DNA from: Bacteroidaceae bacterium
Lineage (GTDB): Bacteria > Bacteroidota > Bacteroidia > Bacteroidales > Bacteroidaceae
Assembly (NCBI GenBank): GCA_024401275.1
Contig: JAKSLJ010000008.1
Coordinates: forward strand, 1-64,000
Length of the DNA stretch: 64,000 bases
Direction of reading: 5' to 3'
The translations under genes and the position numbers were made by a program. The notes beneath the pieces were generated by a model. That model searched no databases. It was not told the origin of the DNA and saw nothing but the letters and a program-made list of their open reading frames with translations. Shown piece after piece: positions 1 to 7,173 of this stretch. Each line of letters opens with the position of its first letter. Position 1 is the stretch's first letter.

Positions 1-53
1 AGAGCATCTGACTACGGATCAGAAGGTTACAGGTTTGAATCCTGTCGGAGTCA
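1..53 (+). tRNA. tRNA-Arg (ACG), 5' end cut by the window
   Basis: These bases are identical to the last 53 bases of the complete tRNA at 108-181, covering the anticodon arm with loop CTACGGA, the T arm and the 3' acceptor strand. The start of the gene lies outside the window. The two copies form a tandem repeat with a 128-bp period. Confidence 0.93.
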
Positions 54-107
54 CTGAAGCTCGCCGAAAGGCAAGGTTCACTCAGATAGCAAAGACAAAT
101 AACGGAT

Positions 108-181
108 GGCTCCGTAGCTCAACTGAATAGAGCATCTGACTACGGATCAGAAGGTTACAGGTTTGAATCCTGTCGGAGTCA
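108..181 (+). tRNA. tRNA-Arg (anticodon ACG)
   Basis: A complete cloverleaf can be drawn. The acceptor stem GGCTCCG pairs with CGGAGTC (one G-U), the discriminator is A, the anticodon loop is CTACGGA giving anticodon ACG, and the T loop is GTTTGAATC-like. CCA is not encoded. It reads CGN arginine codons, probably after deamination of A34 to inosine. It is the second copy of a tandem pair, and a rho-independent terminator follows at once. Confidence 0.96.
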
Positions 182-190
182 CAAGGTACG

Positions 191-219
191 CCCAGTCAAG
201 TCAACTTGATTGGGTTTTT
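191..219 (+). terminator. Terminator of the tRNA-Arg pair
   Basis: The arms CCCAGTCAAG and CTTGATTGGG form a 10-bp stem with one G-T pair around a TCAA loop, followed by a run of five T. It sits 9 bases after the tRNA. Confidence 0.85.
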
Positions 220-246
220 CTATGTGTAAGCAAACGCAGCGATAAG

Positions 247-450
247 CTTACAAAATGTCAGTTCGGGCGTTGTACGGATTTTCGGGCAGATAATTAAAAA
301 TAACGAAAATAGCCTTCTAAAACGCTTGTTTTTTCGCTCATTAACGATGCCATGAGGCATCGTTTCCATTTCGCAGTCAGTTTTGAGTAATTTCCCTAGG
401 CGTTTTGATGCGTTTCGCAGGGCGTTTTGATGCGAAAGAGAGCCGAAAAT
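247..450. repeat. 22-bp-period degenerate repeat array 1
   Basis: Non-coding. Units of 22 bp occupy 385-406 and 407-428, with looser units on both sides; they share GATGCG-TTTCG and GGCGTTTT words. Read on the minus strand the unit resembles those of the arrays at 13621-13724 and 32493-32650. The 17-mer at 247-263 is the exact reverse complement of AACTGACATTTTGTAAG at 32673-32689, which follows array 3. A 92-residue ORF crossing the array looks fortuitous. Confidence 0.6.
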
Positions 451-648
451 GCGTGACATACACCGATTTTCGGCAACATTATCGTGTTTATGATACAAAG
501 AAAACTGATAATCAGACAGTTACAATTCCGCGAGAGTTCCATATCTGCGCACACTTACGCGCACGGCACATTATAAGCCAAGGAAATCGGGTTTCAAAAA
601 AGCAAAGTGTAAGGAAAAGTGGCGATTTTGCTAACAGGGGGCGCAGAG

Positions 649-828
649 CGTCCGTCCGTCCGTCCGCAAAAAATATATACCCCACAATGTTTTTTAATCT
701 CCATTCATAATATTACTTACTTTCATTAATTAAATTAATTATATATATATGAGTAAGAGAGTTTTGTATGTACAAAATTTGCGGACGGACGGACGGACGA
801 AAAAAGGCGAAAAAAGCGTCCGTCCGTG
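649..828. repeat. Inverted CGTC-tetranucleotide repeats
   Basis: A 19-bp run of CGTC units (649-667) is repeated as an exact inverted copy at 781-799, with a third shorter direct copy at 817-828. The 113-bp loop is AT-rich and holds no credible gene. An analogous CTGT/CGTC inverted pair lies at 55331-55388. Together with array 1 this accounts for most of the gap between the tRNA and trmD; I see nothing else in it. Confidence 0.8.
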
Positions 829-985
829 AATAAAATAGCTAAAATCACGGGCGGACAAAAAACATATACATACCTCCCTAATTATGGAAGTATTCTTTCC
901 ATCTTATACCCATCAGAATACGTTCGTGTTGGGAGAACAAAAGAGCTCCCTTGAAACAAAGTTCATGAGAGCTATTATGAATTTC

Positions 986-1660
986 TTACTTCAAGAGATC
1001 TGGACGGAGGCGCTGCGTGCGCTCAATGGCTTGCTCCATCTCCCAATCTCGGATTCTTGCCTCGTGACCGGAGAGAAGAATGTCTGGCACTTTCCATCCC
1101 TTGTAATCGGCAGGACGAGTGTATATCGGAGCTGAGAGCAGATTGTCCTGGAAACAATCAGAAAGGGCGCTCTGTTCATCGGTGATAACACCAGGTATTA
1201 TGCGTACGATGGCATCTGTCATCACTGCTGCTGCAAGTTCACCACCAGTGAGAACATAATCACCAATGGAAATCTCGCGTGTGATGAGGTGCTCACGGAT
1301 GCGCTGGTCAATGCCCTTGTAATGTCCACAGAGTATGATGATGTTGTTGAGCATGGACATCTCATTGGCTATTGGCTGTGAGAACTTTTCGCCGTCTGGT
1401 GAGGTAAAGATGACTTCATCGTATTCGCGCTCAGCCTTGAGCGAGGTGATGCAGCGGTCAATAGGCTCGCACTGCATTACCATGCCAGCCTGTCCGCCAT
1501 AAGCGTAATCGTCAACACGACGCCATTTGTCGAGCGTGTAGTCGCGGAGGTTATGTAGATGTATTTCTGCAAGTCCTTTCTTCTGGGCACGTCCAAGTAT
1601 GGAGTTTGTCATGAAACTGTCGAGAATCTCGGGAAGTACAGATATTATGTCTATTCGCAT
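986..1660 (-). CDS. trmD: tRNA (guanine37-N1)-methyltransferase TrmD
   Basis: Methylates N1 of G37 next to the anticodon of tRNAs reading CNN codons, using S-adenosylmethionine, which prevents +1 frameshifting. The 224-residue length is typical. Signature segments of the trefoil-knot SPOUT fold are visible: YGGQAGMVM (54-62), GHYKGIDQR (112-120) and [11 protein letters not shown] (131-141). It is the last gene of a minus-strand run, and its start lies inside the 3' end of the preceding small gene (10-bp overlap), suggesting translational coupling. Identification is secure. Confidence 0.97.
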   Translation of the reverse strand: MRIDIISVLPEILDSFMTNSILGRAQKKGLAEIHLHNLRDYTLDKWRRVDDYAYGGQAGMVMQCEPIDRCITSLKAEREYDEVIFTSPDGEKFSQPIANEMSMLNNIIILCGHYKGIDQRIREHLITREISIGDYVLTGGELAAAVMTDAIVRIIPGVITDEQSALSDCFQDNLLSAPIYTRPADYKGWKVPDILLSGHEARIRDWEMEQAIERTQRLRPDLLK

Positions 1661-1968
1661 GTTTCTTCAGGATTGTTTTTCTCCCACTCTACGTAGGCAA
1701 GGATGAGTTGATGAAGTCCGAATGCCTTCATGTTGAGATTGAAAATCACATCGAAGGCAAGGCTCATGAGTGAGTGCTGCTCTTGGGCAGAGGCAGACTC
1801 AAGAAGTGAACGGAGGTTCAGTTGAAGCTTCTCCAGTACGCCTTCGTCAATAAATCCATTGCTGTCAACAAGATTCTTCAAGAGCGAGTATTTCTTCAAT
1901 GTCTCAAAGTGCTGATCAGTAACAGCTATGGAGCGTGTGCCGCGTTCGTTGGCTTGTATGAGTTTCAT
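1651..1968 (-). CDS. Small conserved protein of unknown function, upstream of trmD
   Basis: A 105-residue, probably soluble and mostly helical protein with no signal peptide or membrane segment. The C-terminal part (about 55-95) is rich in Leu, Phe and Ala and may form a helical bundle. Its stop overlaps the trmD start by 10 bp and it lies 17 bp after the sugar transferase, so it is probably co-transcribed with both. I do not recognise the family. The tight coupling and ordinary codon use support a real gene. Confidence 0.75.
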   Translation of the reverse strand: MKLIQANERGTRSIAVTDQHFETLKKYSLLKNLVDSNGFIDEGVLEKLQLNLRSLLESASAQEQHSLMSLAFDVIFNLNMKAFGLHQLILAYVEWEKNNPEETCE

Positions 1969-1985
1969 ATTATGAGGTTTTTAGG

Positions 1986-2558
1986 TTAAAACTTTTTGCC
2001 TGATACAACTTTCATTACGGTAAGATAGAGTATCTTAAGGTCGAAAAGTAAGGAATGATGCTCAAGATAGTAGAGGTCGTACTCCAAACGGCGAAGCATC
2101 TTCTCCATGGTGTCTGTGTAGCCGTTGTATAGCGTAGCATAACTAGTTACGCCAGGGCGCATCTTATAGAGTTGCTCATAACGGCTGTCTTGCGCCATGA
2201 TTTTATCTATAAAATATTGGCGTTCAGGACGATAGCCTATGAACGACATGTCGCCCTTCATCACATTCCAAAGCTGGGGAAGCTCGTCAAGATGATGAGC
2301 TCGAAGGAAACGGCCTATTCGGGTAAGTCGGTTGTCGTTTTCCTCAGTCAGCTTAGGCACAGACTCCTCTGCATCGACAATCATTGAACGAAACTTGTAG
2401 ATGAAGAACGGTTTGCCATGAAGTCCGATTCGCTCCTGCTTGAAGATAATCGGACGGCAGCCGCCAAGTAGCATGCTCAGAATGATGATTGCGAAGAGTG
2501 GAGAAAGGATTATTATCGCTATCAGTGAAATCAGTATGTCAAATATTCGTTTCTGCAT
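1986..2558 (-). CDS. Bacterial sugar transferase (undecaprenyl-phosphate glycosylphosphotransferase type)
   Basis: This 190-residue protein is the short catalytic form of the family: one N-terminal hydrophobic helix (about 9-31) followed by the cytosolic domain with FKQERIG, KFRSM and DELPQLWNV-like motifs and a conserved SFIGYRPE segment. Such enzymes move a sugar-1-phosphate from a nucleotide sugar onto undecaprenyl phosphate at the inner membrane, starting capsule, O-antigen or exopolysaccharide units. It lacks the extra N-terminal membrane domain of WcaJ-type members. No other polysaccharide cluster genes surround it apart from the deacetylase two genes away, so its product is unknown. 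Its start base coincides with the last base of the era ORF. Confidence 0.9.
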   Translation of the reverse strand: MQKRIFDILISLIAIIILSPLFAIIILSMLLGGCRPIIFKQERIGLHGKPFFIYKFRSMIVDAEESVPKLTEENDNRLTRIGRFLRAHHLDELPQLWNVMKGDMSFIGYRPERQYFIDKIMAQDSRYEQLYKMRPGVTSYATLYNGYTDTMEKMLRRLEYDLYYLEHHSLLFDLKILYLTVMKVVSGKKF

Positions 2559-3439
2559 TAGTTTGGATTATAACCGAATCCGTCGAGTGCTTTCTGTGAA
2601 GAGCACCAGTCTTTGTCAACCTTGACGTAACATTCCAAATAGATTTGCTTACCAAAGAACTTTTCCAGTGTCTTGCGTGCCTCAGAAGAGACTTTCTTGA
2701 GGGCAACGCCTTGATGACCAATGATTATGCCTTTCTGCGAGTCTCGCTCAACATAGATTATGGCACGAATTCGGATAATCTTATTGTCTTCCTTGAACGA
2801 TTCAACGGCAACTTCCACCGAGTAAGGGATTTCCTTATCATAGTAGAGCAAAATCTTCTCGCGGATGATTTCGCTCACGAAGAAGCGTGCAGGCTTGTCG
2901 GTAAGCTGGTCTTTATCGAAGAACGGAGGCGACTCTGGCAGCAGTTCCTTAATGCGAGTCATGAGCATGTCAATGCCAAACTTATTGCTGGCAGACATTG
3001 GGAGAATCTCGGCATTAGGCAGAAGTTTGTGCCATTTCTCAACAATCTTTGGCAGATCCTTCTGGTTTGAAAGGTCAATCTTATTGATAAGCAGAAGAAC
3101 AGGAATCTTCATTTTCTGGACCTTCTCAAGAAACTCCATGTTCTTCTCTGAACTTTCAATGACATCCGTTACATAAAGCAGTATGTCGGCGTCTTGAAGG
3201 GCTGATTCGGAGAAGGCAAGCATTGACTCCTGAAGCTTGTAGTTAGGCTTCAGTACGCCAGGAGTGTCGGAGAATACTATCTGGGAATCCTCTGTGTTGA
3301 CGATGCCCATGATGCGATGGCGTGTGGTCTGAGCCTTGAAAGTGGCTATTGATATGCGCTCGCCAACGAGCTGATTCATCAATGTGGATTTTCCTACATT
3401 CGGATTACCAACTATGTTTACAAAACCGGATTTGTGCAT
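2558..3439 (-). CDS. era: GTPase Era
   Basis: Era binds the 3' end of 16S rRNA and aids 30S subunit maturation. The start was set at 3439, giving MHKSGFVNIVGNPNVGKST; a longer reading to 3490 would run into the deacetylase gene and add residues foreign to the family. With this start the protein has 293 residues, typical for Era. Walker A/G1 is GNPNVGKS (11-18), then DTPGV (G3) and NKID (G4), and a C-terminal KH domain with the GHQG loop that contacts RNA. Confidence 0.96.
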   Translation of the reverse strand: MHKSGFVNIVGNPNVGKSTLMNQLVGERISIATFKAQTTRHRIMGIVNTEDSQIVFSDTPGVLKPNYKLQESMLAFSESALQDADILLYVTDVIESSEKNMEFLEKVQKMKIPVLLLINKIDLSNQKDLPKIVEKWHKLLPNAEILPMSASNKFGIDMLMTRIKELLPESPPFFDKDQLTDKPARFFVSEIIREKILLYYDKEIPYSVEVAVESFKEDNKIIRIRAIIYVERDSQKGIIIGHQGVALKKVSSEARKTLEKFFGKQIYLECYVKVDKDWCSSQKALDGFGYNPN

Positions 3440-3443
3440 ATGA

Positions 3444-4055
3444 TCAATCAAAGACTTTGAATTCGTAACCTTGGCTAATAAGCCATTCAAGTGACTCAGG
3501 CAAGGCTGTTTTTAGTTTATCAATGCTCTTCAGTGAATCGTGGAACGTTATGATGGAGCCGTTGCGACTGAAGCGCTTTACATTGTTCACTACATCTTCC
3601 GCAGTCAGACGGTTGCTATAGTCTCGGGTTACGAGATCCCACATTATGACTTTATAGTTTAGCGCAAGAAGCCCGAACTGAGGATATCTCATCCATCCAT
3701 GAGGCGGTCGGAAAAGGTCGGTATGGAGCAAGTCGTTAGCCTTCTTTACGTTTGCGATGTATTTTACCGTGCTATGGCGCATTCCGCTGAGGTGATTGAA
3801 GGTGTGGTTTCCTATGCGGTGACCTTCAGCCTTGACCTTCTCAAAGAGCTCAGGATACTTCCTTACGTTGTCGCCAACCATGAAGAACGTAGCCTTTATG
3901 TCGTATTTTCTTAGTGTTTCAAGAATGAAAGGCGTTGCTTCTGGTATCGGGCCATCATCGAAAGTCAGATAGACGGCTTTCGTCTTCTTGTCCATTCGCC
4001 AGATAGCCTTCGGATGAAGCCAACGGAGAAATATAGCGGGTTGTTCTATTATCAT
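3444..4055 (-). CDS. Polysaccharide deacetylase (NodB/CE4 family)
   Basis: A 203-residue single-domain CE4 enzyme. Visible motifs are TFDDGP (31-36) with the catalytic Asp and a metal-binding Asp, HTFNH (84-88) with the two metal His, RPPHG (116-120) and FHDS (171-174) with the catalytic His. These metal-dependent enzymes remove N-acetyl groups from GlcNAc-containing polymers such as peptidoglycan. No signal peptide is seen, which is unusual for a peptidoglycan enzyme; a shorter or unprocessed form, or a cytosolic precursor as substrate, is possible. It lies 4 bp upstream of era and 3 bp after the antiporter gene. Confidence 0.9.
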   Translation of the reverse strand: MIIEQPAIFLRWLHPKAIWRMDKKTKAVYLTFDDGPIPEATPFILETLRKYDIKATFFMVGDNVRKYPELFEKVKAEGHRIGNHTFNHLSGMRHSTVKYIANVKKANDLLHTDLFRPPHGWMRYPQFGLLALNYKVIMWDLVTRDYSNRLTAEDVVNNVKRFSRNGSIITFHDSLKSIDKLKTALPESLEWLISQGYEFKVFD

Positions 4056-4058
4056 ATC

Positions 4059-5015
4059 TTATGCGTTGACTACCAACCAGGTGATGTAACCGGCGCAAAG
4101 GGCGAGTAGAACGCAGCCTTCCCAACGCTCAAGTTTGTACTTTGTAAAAGAGAACAGCCAAAAGAGCAAGGCTGCCAAGATAAGCACACCGAGGTCGATA
4201 AAATTTATGGTTATTCCCTCTATCGGCTGAATAAGGCCTGTAAGACCAAGAATCATAAGGATGTTGAAGATGTTACTTCCGATAACATTGCCAATAGCCA
4301 TGTCTCCCTGTCCCTTACGAGCTGCCATTATAGAGGTGGCAAGCTCTGGAGCAGAAGTTCCTGCACCTACAATGGTGAGACCAACTATTTTTTCAGAAAC
4401 ATCAAGTCTCGTAGCAATGTCAGAAGCATATTCCACAAACTTGTCCGAAGCATAGACAAGAACCGCCAAACCTATGATTATCAGCAATATGGCTTTCCAC
4501 AGCGGCATTTCCTTCACGCCTTCTACCTGCTCATCATCACTGTCAGAAGTCTTTGCGCTACGCACGGTCATCCACATATACAATACAAAGCAGACGCAAA
4601 AAAATGCTCCTTCCAGGCGATTGAGATTGCCATTGAGAAGGAAGAGCAAAAGCGCAAGAGAGGCAAGAGCGACAATAGGCAAGTCGCGCTTCACGGTGAT
4701 CGTCTTTACTGCAAGAGGTGCAATGAGTGATACACTACCTACTATGAGCAGATTATTGAAGATGTTGCTACCTACAACATTTCCGACTGCAATGTCGCCC
4801 ATTCCTGCATTTCCGCTATTCGCAGCCTCGAGAGCCGAACTCAAGGAGACGAAAAGCTCAGGAGCGGATGTACCCATAGCTACAATAGTAAGACCAACAA
4901 TGAATGGTTTAATATTCATTTTGATTGCTATTGCAGAGGCTCCATTTGTCATCTGGTCAGCACCAACAATGATGACAAAGAGCGAAATTATCAGTTTTAG
5001 TAATAGAAGTAACAA
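4059..5015 (-). CDS. Calcium/sodium antiporter (CaCA family, YrbG-like)
   Basis: An inner-membrane exchanger of 318 residues with two homologous halves of about five helices, in inverted repeat. Each half carries the alpha-repeat signature: GTSAPELFVSLSSA with GNVVGSNIFN in the first, and GTSAPELATSIMAA with GNVIGSNIFN in the second; the acidic residues coordinate Ca2+ and Na+. An acidic loop (about 152-170) joins the halves, as in the family. First gene of the run down to trmD. Ion selectivity is inferred from the family. Confidence 0.92.
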   Translation of the reverse strand: MLLLLLKLIISLFVIIVGADQMTNGASAIAIKMNIKPFIVGLTIVAMGTSAPELFVSLSSALEAANSGNAGMGDIAVGNVVGSNIFNNLLIVGSVSLIAPLAVKTITVKRDLPIVALASLALLLFLLNGNLNRLEGAFFCVCFVLYMWMTVRSAKTSDSDDEQVEGVKEMPLWKAILLIIIGLAVLVYASDKFVEYASDIATRLDVSEKIVGLTIVGAGTSAPELATSIMAARKGQGDMAIGNVIGSNIFNILMILGLTGLIQPIEGITINFIDLGVLILAALLFWLFSFTKYKLERWEGCVLLALCAGYITWLVVNA

Positions 5016-5097
5016 GGGAATCTGAGAAAGTGTGAATAGAATGAATATGAAAGATTAAAGAAGAAAGATTTGATGGAAGGGTTGCGTTCTCACATTA

Positions 5098-5158
5098 TTG
5101 TAGGGCGAAGTTTACTGAGCCGCTATAGAAAAACTGCTCGGAAATCCTCGCCCTACAA
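5098..5158. repeat. Small palindromic intergenic repeat (GTAGGGCGA type)
   Basis: TTGTAGGGCGA (5098-5108) is matched by its exact inverted copy TCGCCCTACAA (5148-5158), so 61 bases can fold into a hairpin. A diverged second copy of similar size is at 38827-38880; the two right-hand arms align over about 21 bases. The element occupies the gap between the antiporter and DUF349 genes. Confidence 0.75.
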
Positions 5159-5176
5159 CTATCCTTGTTCCGTGAC

Positions 5177-6970
5177 TTAATCTTCCTTTTCGTCGATAGC
5201 CTTAATCTTTTCGATTGTAAGTGCTATCTCGTCCTTGATTTTCTCCATTTGTTTCTTTACGCCATCAAGAAGCGGATTTGCCTTCTTGGTGTTAGAAACA
5301 GAGAAGAATGAGAGATTGTTCTCAACAGTTGCAAGTTCTTTCTTGAGGTTCTCAAGACGGCGAGAAAGGCTTGAACGCTCATCACCGAGATTTTCAGTAG
5401 AGTTCTTAATAGCCTTCTTGAAACGGTCAAGACGCTTGCCGGCATTTGCCTTGTTGAGCTTAGCGTATGCTGCGTCAAGAGCCTGCTTGTATTCTGTATA
5501 AAGGGTATCCTTGTCCTTGAAAGGAACATGACCGATCTTGCTAAACTCTTCTGAGAGTGCCTTCAGAACATCGCGCATGTTATCAACTGGTTCCTCAACA
5601 AGGGCCTTGAGACGAGCTACAACATCATACTTCTTCTGGAGATTCTCCTGCTGCTCGCTTCTCTGACCTGCATTTGCAGCATTACGCGCATCAAAGAACT
5701 TGTTGCAAGCACCGATGAACTCTGCCCAAAGCTCTTCACCAATCTTGTGTGGTGTTGGTCCGACAGCTTTCCATTCCTTCTGAAGATTTACGAGCTTATC
5801 GGAAGTAGCACGCCATTCTGTTGATTCAGCCAACTCCTTAGCCTTCTCAATGAGAGCCTTCTTCTTGTCAATGTTTTGAGAATATGACTCCTTGAGTTCT
5901 GCGTAGAATTGGTTCTTCTTTGTAAAGAATGCATCGCAAGCAGCGCGGAAACGCTCAAAGATCTTGGCATTCATCTTCTGAGCAGTGAAGCCTATAGTCT
6001 TCCACTCAGCCTGAAGCTCAAGCATAATCTTTGTATGTTCGTCCCAGGCAGCTGAGTTTGAAGGAACGGTCTCTGCAGCAGTCATAGCCTCTGCCTTCTC
6101 GCAAAGAGCAGTCTTGAGCTCGAGATTCTTTTCTTCCTTCTCCTTGATTGCGATATAGTGATCCTGGTAACGCTTGTTTATAACTGTAGAAGCCGTCTTG
6201 AAACGATTCCACATTTCCTCGCGCAGTTCCTTCGCAACAGGACCTGACTCACGCCACTGGTCGTGGAGAGTCTGAAGCTGATAGAAAGCGCTAATTACAT
6301 CTTCTTCCTCAGCAAGCTTCTCTGCTGTTTCAATAATCTGAGTCTTTATTTCAAGGTTCTTCTTGAAGTCATATTCACGAGCCTCGCGGTTGAGCTGAAG
6401 AAGATCGTAGAATTGCTCACAGTAAAGCTGATAATTCTTCCAAAGCTCGGTAGCTTTTTCTGCTGGAACAGGGTTGATAGTCTTCCACTCTTCCTGCAGA
6501 GTTTTGAATTCCTGATAGTGTGCGCCAGTTTCCTCTGGAGTGGTTGTCATAGCCTTGATCTTGTCAAGGATATCTATCTTCTTCATGAGATTGTCAGCCT
6601 TTAGCTGCTCAAGCTCGAGGAATGCTTTCTGGCGTCTCTCACGAATAACGGAGAGTTCCGCTTTGAATTTTTCTTCGTTTTCGTCCTGTTCTGGCTGAAA
6701 TTCCTCAGCTTTTCCACCAGCCTCAACGAAGGCTTGCTTCTTTGCTTCGTTGTCAGCATTACGGAACTTGTAGAAAAGGCTCTTCAGAAGGTCCACCTCC
6801 TGACGTTCTGGATCTTGCTCCATGTGAGCGAGTTCTGTAATTCTTTCTACGATTTCCTGAGTTGTCTTGTAAACAGGATACTTGTTTGTTTCTTCAACAG
6901 CGTTCTGAACTTCTACTTTCTGAACTTCTGCTGTTGCTTCCGTGAGAGATTTGTTTTCGTTTTCCATCAT
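5177..6970 (-). CDS. DUF349-repeat protein
   Basis: A 597-residue, highly charged, almost entirely helical protein without signal peptide. It consists of about five repeats of roughly 75 residues, each with a W-K-x-[IV]-G-P/N-V/T-P-like centre (for example LQEEWKTINPVP, LQAEWKTIGFTA, LQKEWKAVGPTP), the DUF349 signature, ending in a coiled coil (about 515-597). The molecular function of this Bacteroidota family is not established. It has its own promoter box at 7034-7041 and forms a single-gene unit. Confidence 0.88.
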   Translation of the reverse strand: MMENENKSLTEATAEVQKVEVQNAVEETNKYPVYKTTQEIVERITELAHMEQDPERQEVDLLKSLFYKFRNADNEAKKQAFVEAGGKAEEFQPEQDENEEKFKAELSVIRERRQKAFLELEQLKADNLMKKIDILDKIKAMTTTPEETGAHYQEFKTLQEEWKTINPVPAEKATELWKNYQLYCEQFYDLLQLNREAREYDFKKNLEIKTQIIETAEKLAEEEDVISAFYQLQTLHDQWRESGPVAKELREEMWNRFKTASTVINKRYQDHYIAIKEKEEKNLELKTALCEKAEAMTAAETVPSNSAAWDEHTKIMLELQAEWKTIGFTAQKMNAKIFERFRAACDAFFTKKNQFYAELKESYSQNIDKKKALIEKAKELAESTEWRATSDKLVNLQKEWKAVGPTPHKIGEELWAEFIGACNKFFDARNAANAGQRSEQQENLQKKYDVVARLKALVEEPVDNMRDVLKALSEEFSKIGHVPFKDKDTLYTEYKQALDAAYAKLNKANAGKRLDRFKKAIKNSTENLGDERSSLSRRLENLKKELATVENNLSFFSVSNTKKANPLLDGVKKQMEKIKDEIALTIEKIKAIDEKED

Positions 6971-7033
6971 AAAAGTTATTGAGTGGAGCGGGTTACCTAT
7001 TATTTATGCTCCACATTAATCTTATATAGGGCG

Positions 7034-7041
7034 CAAAGTTA
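7034..7041 (-). promoter_or_regulatory. -7 promoter box for the DUF349 gene
   Basis: On the minus strand it reads TAACTTTG, the Bacteroidota -7 consensus TAnnTTTG, about 64 bases before the start codon in AT-rich DNA. No clear -33 TTG is seen. Confidence 0.65.
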
Positions 7042-7173
7042 AAAAATATTTTTGTTATGAAGAAAAAATCTTGAAAAAATGTTAATTCTTCATGACTGAA
7101 ATGTTAATTTTTGATTATTTTACTGCGTAATGAACCGATTTTCAGTCTTTTTTAGTCTCAATTTTTCAATATT

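Noticed and set aside
220..498. 92-codon frame on the minus strand
   Set aside because: It crosses repeat array 1 and the shared 17-mer; the sequence is better explained as non-coding repeat DNA.
931..950. Terminator after trmD
   Set aside because: GGGAG..CTCCC is only 5 bp with a 10-base loop and no clear T tract on the minus strand.
884..1135. 83-codon frame on the plus strand
   Set aside because: Mostly antisense to trmD with no domain or promoter.
3440..3490. N-terminal extension of Era
   Set aside because: The extra 17 codons overlap the deacetylase gene and do not resemble Era; the ATG at 3439 fits the family.
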